This document shows positions 33,733-40,525 of a stretch of DNA of 48,963 nucleotides, piece by piece (the stretch's first letter is position 1; each line of letters begins with the position of its first letter). Below the pieces are notes generated by a model. The model saw nothing but the letters and a program-made list of their open reading frames with translations. It was not told the DNA's origin and did not search any database. The stretch lies in contig DEJO01000019.1 in assembly GCA_002353555.1 (NCBI GenBank), positions 1 through 48,963 of the forward strand, given 5' to 3'. A program made the translations under genes and the position numbers. This DNA comes from Prevotella sp. UBA2746 (lineage in GTDB: Bacteria; Bacteroidota; Bacteroidia; Bacteroidales; Bacteroidaceae).

Positions 33733-33820
33733 CCAACTATATAGAGTTTGCAAGCCAACTACTATGTAGTTGCGTTCCAAACTCTATATAGTTGGAAGGC
33801 AAACACATAGTAGTTGGAAA
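33733..33820. repeat. 22-bp-period array with dyad cores, array I
   Basis: Four consecutive 22-base units start at 33733, 33755, 33777 and 33799. Cores are CCAACTATATAGAGTTTG, CCAACTACTATGTAGTTG, CCAAACTCTATATAGTTGG and ACATAGTAGTTGG. Unit 2 is palindromic by itself (CAACTAC-tat-GTAGTTG). Units 1 and 3 are perfect inverted repeats of each other over 18 bases (33733-33750 and 33778-33795). Unit 4 is the inverse of unit 2 over 13 bases. Confidence 0.8.
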
Positions 33821-33904
33821 ACAAGGACTAAATGTGACGTTTATGGAAAGAAAAGATAGCGATCGATCAGTGCTCTATAAGCGTACATCTTTATCTACTT
33901 CCCT

Positions 33905-33957
33905 ATTCCGTAGTCTGCTCTCATAGAGCAGTTTACACGACATAGCGTCGCACGTTC
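33905..33957. repeat. REP-like palindromic repeat, copy 3
   Basis: TTCCGTA, an inner stem TGCTCTcATAGAGCA, then TTTACACGACA and TAGCGTCGCACGTTC (33943-33957) resemble the right half of copy 1. Its end is inverted relative to copy 2 (14 of 15 matches), so copies 2 and 3 flank array I. Confidence 0.6.
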
Positions 33958-34091
33958 AATCTTTTATTTTTATTCAGACAGAGAATCGGGCAAATCAGAT
34001 TTTAGACATGATAAAGCATGGCAGATAACCACATCGTATTTATGAATGCGCAAAAGTCAAAAATAATTTTGGCTATTCAAAGATTAAACCG

Positions 34092-34099
34092 TACCTTTG
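34092..34099 (+). promoter_or_regulatory. -7 promoter element of tRNA-Leu
   Basis: TACCTTTG lies 76 bases before the tRNA. The intervening leader contains CAAAGGC...GCCTTTG, a 7-bp stem that may be removed during processing. Confidence 0.6.
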
Positions 34100-34175
34100 C
34101 ACCCACGTTGGCTGTGTAGAGCCAAAGGCTGGGGATGATGCCTTTGCCGTTGGTAAACCAGACGACCGACAGTGA

Positions 34176-34259
34176 GCCGCAATGGTGGAATTGGTAGACA
34201 CGAGGGACTTAAAATCCCTTGGCCGCAAGGCTGTGCGGGTTCGAGTCCCGCTCGCGGCA
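34176..34259 (+). tRNA. tRNA-Leu(TAA)
   Basis: An 84-base class II tRNA. It has acceptor start GCCGCAA, D-arm GGAATTGGTAGACA, anticodon stem AGGGA/TCCCT around loop CTTAAAA (anticodon TAA), a long variable arm with GCC-gcaa-GGC, and T-arm GCGGGTTCGAGTCCCGC, followed by the acceptor 3' strand and discriminator A. CCA is not encoded. The acceptor has one apparent A-C mismatch at the sixth pair. Confidence 0.93.
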
Positions 34260-34297
34260 CACTCACAGAAAGGGTAGAAACATAAAGTCCAGAACTT

Positions 34298-35356
34298 ATG
34301 AATAAGCACGGATTCATATCAGTCTGCAAAACCGGAAAGGTTTTACCGCTTTATGTTTTTGCCCTTTTTCTTTTCTGCATGTCTACCCTCTGCTTGCTTA
34401 CCTCCTGCGGAACCAGTTCTGGCTACTTCAAACTGGAAGGCCGTTTCCTGCACATCAACCAGGGAGAGCTGTATGTATACAGTCCTGACGGAGGCATCGA
34501 GGGGATGGACACCATCAAGATAGAGGCAGGGCGCTTCGCCTACGAGACGAAGATGGAGGAGGAGGCTACGCTGATGCTCGTCTTCCCCAACTTCTCGGAA
34601 CATCCCGTCTTTGCAGAATCGGGCGCTGCCGTAGAAATCCAAGCCGATGCCTCTCGCCTGAAAGAGATGACTGTCGACGGAACCGACGAAAATGAGCTGA
34701 TGAACCAGTTCCGCAATATGGTTCGCAACGCTTCGCCACCCGAAGAGAAACAACTTGCCGTACAGTTCATCAAAGACCACCCGACGTCGCTCGTCAGCAC
34801 ATACCTCATCAGGAAATATCTCTTGCAGACGGCTCCTCCCGACTACATGCAGGCACTGAACTTGGTGAACACGATGCTGGAGGAAGATCCGCACAACAGC
34901 AACCTGCTGCGCATGAAGCAACGCATAGCCCCCCTGACAAAGGCGACGACGGGCAACATGCTGCCTGCATTCACCGCTACCGACATCAATGGAAACACGG
35001 TCTCTGACCGCGATTTCCGCAACGGAACAACTGTCATCAGCCTGTGGCTGTCGCAAAACTACGAGAGCATGGAGCAGCAACGGAAGCTGAAACAGCTGCA
35101 AGAGGAGTCTGGCAACGCGCTGAAACTGCTGAGCATCTGCATCACCCCCGACAAGAACGAGTGCAAACGATTCACTGAACGGGAAGGGATAACGTGGCAG
35201 GTTGTCTGCGACGGGACGATGCTGGACGGAAAACTCGTCCAGCTGTTAGGACTGAACAGGATACCTGACAACATCATCGTAAGAAACGGAAAGATTACCG
35301 ACCGCGGACTGGACACCGAGAGTCTGCTGTCAAAACTGCAAAGCTACATCAAGTAG
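34298..35356 (+). CDS. Lipoprotein with DUF4369-like N-terminus and thioredoxin-like domain lacking CxxC
   Basis: A 352-residue exported lipoprotein. A hydrophobic signal ends in a lipobox with Cys37 (LLTSCG). Residues about 42-130 resemble the DUF4369 beta domain often fused to TlpA/ResA-like proteins in Bacteroidetes (LEGRFLHINQGELYVYSPDG). From about residue 220 comes a thioredoxin-like domain (NMLPAFTATDINGNTVSDRD). Where a reductase has WCxPC, this one reads ISLWLSQNYESME with no cysteine pair. It is therefore unlikely to be a disulfide oxidoreductase and may bind or scaffold other proteins in the periplasm. It follows the tRNA by 38 bases. Confidence 0.8.
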   Translation: MNKHGFISVCKTGKVLPLYVFALFLFCMSTLCLLTSCGTSSGYFKLEGRFLHINQGELYVYSPDGGIEGMDTIKIEAGRFAYETKMEEEATLMLVFPNFSEHPVFAESGAAVEIQADASRLKEMTVDGTDENELMNQFRNMVRNASPPEEKQLAVQFIKDHPTSLVSTYLIRKYLLQTAPPDYMQALNLVNTMLEEDPHNSNLLRMKQRIAPLTKATTGNMLPAFTATDINGNTVSDRDFRNGTTVISLWLSQNYESMEQQRKLKQLQEESGNALKLLSICITPDKNECKRFTEREGITWQVVCDGTMLDGKLVQLLGLNRIPDNIIVRNGKITDRGLDTESLLSKLQSYIK

Positions 35357-35435
35357 CCCCCTTCATGCGCAGAAGGACTGCTCCGCCAGGCGGCAGATGA
35401 AGCACACTTTATTCACCCAACAAACTTGTTGACGC

Positions 35436-36149
35436 TCATTGGAATGGACTTAACGTGAAGCCCGCTACAAAATAGAGATGCTGGCTGCACGGATTGGCAA
35501 CGAGCTCACCAAACAGTGGGATGGCGAAAGAGCTGCTCACCTTGATGTCCTTGGTGGCACGCAGCGACAGGTTGGTCAGTCGGAAGCCCGATGTCTCATA
35601 ATAGTCGGAAGCCCAAGGGACGAGACCAGCCGTTGCCTGCCAGTCGCAAGTGGCCAACCGAAACGGCACCCCCACCTCGAAGTAGGAACTGAAGGCTTGC
35701 CTGCCGTCACTGCTCCGCAGGTCGTTTCCGGCAAAGATGGTCTGCCAGGAGAGGGACGCAAAGCCGAAGTCATAGGCAGCAAAGGCCTCAATAGCGTGTC
35801 CCGTATGCTCTTTCTTATAATAGAAATAGCGCTTGTCGTCTTCGTCTGTCCAGTAGTCTACGACACCCACCGTCAGCCCTTTCGTTGCATAGCTGAGCAT
35901 CAGGTCTATTTCGTTGGCATCATCACGGTTGGAGAGCCCTACGCTGCCATTTGCCGAGAGCGTGAACCCTTTCCAGCTTACGCCCAGCTCCGGCTGCACG
36001 GAAACATGCCCCAGTTGCAGACCTCGCCATATATAGCTTGTCACGAAATCAGCTTTCAGGCTCCCTTCAACTTTATCCTGAGCCTGAACCACCACAGCGC
36101 TTCCTGCCAACAACAAGAAAGCTATCAATCTAATTACTTGGACTTTCAT
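35436..36149 (-). CDS. Probable outer-membrane beta-barrel protein
   Basis: A 237-residue exported protein. The signal peptide ends about ...VVVQAQDK. The mature part alternates hydrophobic and polar residues in short strands. Near its start is DFVTSYIWRGLQLG, a YxWRG-type motif I associate with TorF/TIGR02001-like putative porins. Its C-terminus ends with FVAGFTLSPFQ; a terminal aromatic-like pattern suits barrel insertion, although the last residue is Gln. It is convergent with the lipoprotein gene and divergent from the YifB gene. Substrate unknown. Confidence 0.65.
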   Translation of the reverse strand: MKVQVIRLIAFLLLAGSAVVVQAQDKVEGSLKADFVTSYIWRGLQLGHVSVQPELGVSWKGFTLSANGSVGLSNRDDANEIDLMLSYATKGLTVGVVDYWTDEDDKRYFYYKKEHTGHAIEAFAAYDFGFASLSWQTIFAGNDLRSSDGRQAFSSYFEVGVPFRLATCDWQATAGLVPWASDYYETSGFRLTNLSLRATKDIKVSSSFAIPLFGELVANPCSQHLYFVAGFTLSPFQ

Positions 36150-36204
36150 CGGCGTAAAGGTAGAAATAATTTTTGAATAATAGGACCGAATAATGATTTT
36201 TTTG

Positions 36205-36212
36205 TACCTTTG
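36205..36212 (+). promoter_or_regulatory. -7 promoter element of the YifB gene
   Basis: TACCTTTG lies 23 bases before the ATG at 36236. Confidence 0.65.
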
Positions 36213-36235
36213 TACGAAAATAACGAAAAGCCGAT

Positions 36236-37801
36236 ATGCTGGTAAAAACCTTTTGTGCTGCTGTCAACGGACTCGACGTGACAACAGTAACTGTCGAAGT
36301 CAGTCTTACACGTGGAGTCATGTACCACCTGACCGGACTGGGTGACGAAGCCGTCAAGGAGAGCCGCGACCGCATAGCCGCCGCCTTGCTCAACAACGGT
36401 TATAAATTTCCTGTTGCCGACGTTACCATCAACCTCTCTCCTGCCGACATACGCAAGGAGGGAAGCAGCTACGACCTGCCGCTGGCTATCGGCATTCTGG
36501 CTGCCAACGAAAAGATGAACGTTGACCGACTGGGCGACTACATGCTGGTGGGTGAACTGGGGCTCGACGGCAAGTTGCAGCCGGTACGCGGCGCCCTTCC
36601 CATCGCCATCAAAGCCCGTGCCGAGAAGTTCAAGGGACTCATCGTGCCGAAGCAGAACCAACGCGAGGCTGCCGTGGTCAACAACCTGGAGGTCTACGGC
36701 ATGGAGGACCTGCTCGAAGTCATCAACTTCCTGAACGGAACGAGCCACCCGGAGCCTTGTTTCGTTGACACCCGCAAGGAGTTCTACGAACAACAGGCGA
36801 AATTCGACATCGACTTCAGCGACGTGCGCGGACAGGAGAGCGTAAAACGGGCGTTGGAGGTGGCTGCCGCAGGCGGACACAACATCATCATGATTGGTCC
36901 TCCGGGAAGCGGCAAGTCGATGTTGGCAAAACGGTTGCCGTCAATCCTGCCCCCTCTGTCGCTATCCGAGAGCCTGGAAACGACACAGATCCATTCCATT
37001 GCCGGCAAACTGAGCCGTGGAGCGTCGCTCATCTCACAGCGACCGTTCCGCAGTCCCCACCATACCATCTCTCAGACGGCTCTCGTCGGCGGCGGCAACC
37101 ATCCACAACCTGGAGAAATCTCCCTTGCCCACAACGGTGTGCTCTTCATCGACGAGATGCCAGAGCTCAGCAGGGCAGTCCTTGAAGTGCTCCGCCAACC
37201 GCTCGAAGACCGCGTCATCACCATCAGCCGTGCCAAGTACAACATCGAGTTCCCATGCTCGTTCATGCTTGTTGCCTCGATGAACCCCTGTCCCTGCGGC
37301 TACTATGGCGACCCCAACCACCACTGTGTGTGCACCCCCGGACAGATTCAGCGTTACATGAACAAAATCTCTGGTCCCCTACTCGACCGCATCGACATCC
37401 AGTGCGAGATACAGGCTGTACCCTTCGCCCAACTCTCGCAGATGCAGCCCGGAGAACCTTCTGCCGCCATCCGCGAGCGTGTCATCCGTGCCCGTCAGAT
37501 ACAGACCGAGCGCTTCAGCTCCATCCCTAAGCAGGGAGGACTGGGGAGACCCCACTGCAACGCCCAGATGACCGAGCGCATGCTCCACGAGTTTGCCGAG
37601 CCCGACGCAGCCTCCTTAGACATGCTCCGCATGGCGATGGAGCGCCTGAAGCTCTCCGCCCGTGCCTACAGCCGCATCCTCAAGGTTGCCCGCACCATCG
37701 CCGACCTCGCCGGCAGCGAGAAAGTCGAATCGATGCACATCGCCGAAGCCATCGGCTACCGCAACCTCGACCGTGGCGACTGGGCGGAGCGAGGGATGTA
37801 A
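36236..37801 (+). CDS. YifB/ComM-family Mg-chelatase-like AAA+ ATPase
   Basis: A 521-residue ATPase related to magnesium chelatase subunit I and to ComM, a helicase that promotes branch migration during natural transformation. The N-terminal Lon-protease-like ChlI domain runs to about residue 170 (GLGDEAVKESRDRI, GSSYDLPLAIGILAA). The AAA+ module has Walker A GPPGSGKSM near residue 221, Walker B LFIDEMPE near 302 and the Cys-rich insertion NPCPCGYYGDPNHHC near 351, and a C-terminal Mg-chelatase domain follows. Length and motifs are complete. It is monocistronic. Confidence 0.92.
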   Translation: MLVKTFCAAVNGLDVTTVTVEVSLTRGVMYHLTGLGDEAVKESRDRIAAALLNNGYKFPVADVTINLSPADIRKEGSSYDLPLAIGILAANEKMNVDRLGDYMLVGELGLDGKLQPVRGALPIAIKARAEKFKGLIVPKQNQREAAVVNNLEVYGMEDLLEVINFLNGTSHPEPCFVDTRKEFYEQQAKFDIDFSDVRGQESVKRALEVAAAGGHNIIMIGPPGSGKSMLAKRLPSILPPLSLSESLETTQIHSIAGKLSRGASLISQRPFRSPHHTISQTALVGGGNHPQPGEISLAHNGVLFIDEMPELSRAVLEVLRQPLEDRVITISRAKYNIEFPCSFMLVASMNPCPCGYYGDPNHHCVCTPGQIQRYMNKISGPLLDRIDIQCEIQAVPFAQLSQMQPGEPSAAIRERVIRARQIQTERFSSIPKQGGLGRPHCNAQMTERMLHEFAEPDAASLDMLRMAMERLKLSARAYSRILKVARTIADLAGSEKVESMHIAEAIGYRNLDRGDWAERGM

Positions 37802-37835
37802 TTGACGGCAAAAACACAATGATTTGTACGCATGG

Positions 37836-37923
37836 GCATACTATATGCTGGTCGCCACGATACCAGCAAGTGATGTGCACGATACCAAGTGTTGGTACGA
37901 GCGATACCAAGTGCTGGAATGAG
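37836..37923. repeat. 22-bp-period array with dyad cores, array II
   Basis: Four 22-base units start at 37836, 37858, 37880 and 37902. Units 2-4 begin CGATACC, and units 3 and 4 share CGATACCAAGTG, with dyads TACCAA-gtg-TTGGTA and CCAAGTGCTGG. Unit 1 is degenerate and contains the palindrome GCATActATATGC. The array lies between the convergent ends of the YifB gene and the regulator. Confidence 0.8.
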
Positions 37924-37967
37924 CTGACGATGATGACCCTTCATGCCGGGTTACTATCCTGCTTTCC

Positions 37968-40301
37968 TCATGCTCCTTCGGCAAACTCAGACGGACTTAC
38001 ACCGTATCGCTGCTTGAAACTATGCGAGAAATACTTCGGATCGGTATATCCACAACGGTATGCCACCTCCGACACGCTGAGACGACCCTGCTCGGCATCT
38101 CCCTTCAGCAACAATCTTGCGCGCTGTAGTCTCGCGTCTATCAGCAGCTGACCCGCCGTGATGCCCACCAAGGAGTGGAGCTTACGGTTCAGGTTGCTGC
38201 GACTCGATGCTGCCGCCGCTGCCATGTCTTCGATGTTGGCATCGCTGTTGCCGATGTTTTCCGCGATATATGTTCTCACCTTTTCCAGGAACCTGCGGTC
38301 GTTTTCCGACAGTCCTCCCAGTGCCGTCTCAGCTTTCGGGGCACTATCATACTTGGCTTCCTCCTGCGGATGCAACAGCTGCATGTATTTCTCCAACAGT
38401 TCCTGCCGCTGCCGGTGCAAGCCGCGTATATAGAAGAAGGTGTAGACCATGCCACCGACAAACGCCACCGACAGCAACCAACCTAACAGCCGTGCCCAAA
38501 GCGTTTCATACCACCGTGGCAACACCACGACGACCAGTCTCCTCACGTTGTCTACCCAACGCCCATAGCGGTCTGTAGACTGCACCTCCAGCACATACTC
38601 ACCCGGCGCAAGGTCGTAGAAAGAGAGCGTGCGATTGCTGCCCTCATGCCGCCACTCCCCACCGTTGATGCGGCTTCTGTAGCAGATGGCAGCGTTGTCC
38701 GTGTAGTCGAGGGCAGCAAAGGTCAGACTGAAGTTGCGCTCGTCCGCCTCCACCATCAGCGTGTCCTTGCGGCTTACCGTCCAGTCTGATGCCTTCCCGT
38801 CGATGTGCAGATCCGTAAACCACAACGGCGGCACATATCCGCGTGTGTTCATGTGGTGGTTTGTTGCAATGTATGCACCCTGCTCCAGTCCCACAAGCCA
38901 CGCCCCATCTTTCAGCAGCAACGGTCTTTCCTCGGAGAAGCGGCAAGCCTCGTTCCAGAAGTTCCGTGAGAATGTCACCGTCTGGTCGTGAAAGGCATCA
39001 AAGTCCAGCACCCTGTCAGAGCATACCACGAACAGGTGGCCGTCCTCTCGCAACGTCATGGCTATGCAGGCATCCGACGTCAGCGACGAATTGTCCTTGC
39101 TGAAATGCCTGAACACGGGCTTCTCTCCAAACAGCGACTCCTCTGTCGTCATCTCAATCCCGTTATTCTCCGTAGCAATAAAAATATTCCCTCGCTGGTC
39201 TTGCACAACATCCATCGTAGCATTTCCTGCCAGACTCTCCTTGCGTCTGCCCTCTCTGACCACCTTGCTGAAGCGGCTTTTCCTGATGTCACCCTGGTCT
39301 ACCCGCACCAAGAGCAGTCCGTCAGTAGTTGCACAAGCCAGGTTTCCCGACGGAGTGACCAGTATTCTTCTCACCTTGGCATGCCGGTTCACCTTGTCCG
39401 CAAAAGCCACTACCGCAGGCTGTTGTCTGCCGGCATCGGGCACACACTGCACCCCTCCGCCGAAAGTAGCCAGCCACAACCGTCCTTTGCTGTCCTCAGC
39501 TATGTGGTAGATGACACTACATGTCAGTCCTTTGTCCTGTATGTTGTCTATCTCAAACGAGTGCTCATCCTTCTCCCTCAACCGCAGCAACGCCCCCGGC
39601 TTGCATCCTATCCAGATGTCACCCTTCCGGTTTTGCACGATGCAGTAGGCACGATAACCAAACGGTGTCTTGCTCTGATGTATGCGTCCGTCGCGCCCCA
39701 GAAAACCGATGAGCGTGTTCTTTCTGTCAAAGATACGGATACACTCGTCCTCTTTCGTTGCCAGCCACCACCTGCCTTTCCTATCCATCAGGAACGCCCT
39801 TGCCTGCACCTCCTCCGTTCCTGCGACGACTTGAGCCGGATGGTGGGGGAAGCTCGTTTTGGTGATACCGTAACGTTCCACGCGCCACTCGTTGCCTTCA
39901 CGGTCATGAAAGGTAATGGGAATCTTCTTCTCCGGCATCCTCTGGCGTGCAGACGACGGCATGTCCGTCAGCCTACAAGTCTTGCTGTCCAACATAAACT
40001 GATTGCCATCCGTCCAACAGACGATGTTTCCGCTCTTGTCGGTCTGCATCCTGCGTATCACCTCCGAGCTGATGTCCGTGCCGTCGCCTGCCTTTGCCTT
40101 CACCTGCCGGAACTCATAACCGTCGAACCGGTTCAGTCCGTTCCAGGTAGAAAGCCATATAAAACCCTGTTGGTCTTGCAAGATGTCGGAAACAATCCAG
40201 TGCGACAACCCCGAACGGTCGTCATAGGTCGTTGTCTTTTGTGCCATTGCCGTCATGATGCAGCAGCAGCAAGTCAGTAAAGTCAACCAGTTCTTTGCCA
40301 T
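37968..40301 (-). CDS. SusR-like membrane-spanning regulator: propeller sensor plus AraC DNA-binding domain
   Basis: A 777-residue one-polypeptide sensor/transcription factor. A signal peptide ending near AMAQ is followed by two-component-regulator propeller repeats (GLSHWIVSDILQDQQGFIWL and later similar blocks) making a periplasmic beta-propeller. A Y_Y_Y-like domain (about 500-570, ALDYTDNAAICYRSRINGGE), one transmembrane helix near residue 600 and an AraC-type HTH come next (about 670-777, ending CGYTDPKYFSHSFKQRYGVS). It lacks the histidine kinase and receiver domains of hybrid two-component systems, so it is like SusR. It is divergent from the GH95 gene, its likely target, in a 224-base shared regulatory region. 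The inducer is presumably a fucosylated oligosaccharide (inference). Confidence 0.88.
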   Translation of the reverse strand: MAKNWLTLLTCCCCIMTAMAQKTTTYDDRSGLSHWIVSDILQDQQGFIWLSTWNGLNRFDGYEFRQVKAKAGDGTDISSEVIRRMQTDKSGNIVCWTDGNQFMLDSKTCRLTDMPSSARQRMPEKKIPITFHDREGNEWRVERYGITKTSFPHHPAQVVAGTEEVQARAFLMDRKGRWWLATKEDECIRIFDRKNTLIGFLGRDGRIHQSKTPFGYRAYCIVQNRKGDIWIGCKPGALLRLREKDEHSFEIDNIQDKGLTCSVIYHIAEDSKGRLWLATFGGGVQCVPDAGRQQPAVVAFADKVNRHAKVRRILVTPSGNLACATTDGLLLVRVDQGDIRKSRFSKVVREGRRKESLAGNATMDVVQDQRGNIFIATENNGIEMTTEESLFGEKPVFRHFSKDNSSLTSDACIAMTLREDGHLFVVCSDRVLDFDAFHDQTVTFSRNFWNEACRFSEERPLLLKDGAWLVGLEQGAYIATNHHMNTRGYVPPLWFTDLHIDGKASDWTVSRKDTLMVEADERNFSLTFAALDYTDNAAICYRSRINGGEWRHEGSNRTLSFYDLAPGEYVLEVQSTDRYGRWVDNVRRLVVVVLPRWYETLWARLLGWLLSVAFVGGMVYTFFYIRGLHRQRQELLEKYMQLLHPQEEAKYDSAPKAETALGGLSENDRRFLEKVRTYIAENIGNSDANIEDMAAAAASSRSNLNRKLHSLVGITAGQLLIDARLQRARLLLKGDAEQGRLSVSEVAYRCGYTDPKYFSHSFKQRYGVSPSEFAEGA

Positions 40302-40334
40302 TGTTTAGGTTTTTTATTTTTGGTCTACCGGCGA

Positions 40335-40342
40335 CAAAGTTA
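40335..40342 (-). promoter_or_regulatory. -7 promoter element of the SusR-like regulator gene
   Basis: The minus strand reads TAACTTTG, 33 bases before the ATG at 40301. Confidence 0.55.
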
Positions 40343-40472
40343 GCAAAAACATCCCATTTCATCGAGGTTACATTCACTTTTTCACTCCCCAATGGCTACA
40401 TTTTTTAAGTATTTGCACCTATTTTCATCTTCTTTGCGCCCTTTTTGTCACCTTACTATATCTCAACTGCCA

Positions 40473-40480
40473 TACCTTTG
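40473..40480 (+). promoter_or_regulatory. -7 promoter element of the GH95 gene
   Basis: TACCTTTG lies 45 bases before the ATG at 40526. A longer in-frame start at 40445 (TTG) would lie upstream of the transcription start and is excluded. Confidence 0.65.
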
Positions 40481-40525
40481 CAGCAAGAAACGAAAACAAC
40501 AGTAAATCTAACATCCAAAACAACT

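Noticed and set aside
33733..33820. Possible CRISPR array
   Set aside because: The units are 22 bases back to back with no constant repeat alternating with variable spacers, and no cas genes are present. It is a tandem palindrome array.
37836..37923. Possible iteron origin or CRISPR
   Set aside because: There are only four imperfect units, between convergent genes, with no replication protein gene or AT-rich unwinding region nearby.
38988..40280. 430-codon open frame on the plus strand inside the regulator gene
   Set aside because: It is antisense to a protein with clear propeller domains, has no promoter or recognisable domain, and is a shadow of codon usage.
40445..40525. Longer N-terminus for the GH95 protein
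   Set aside because: The extension begins with TTG and spans the promoter -7 element; the signal peptide starts at 40526.
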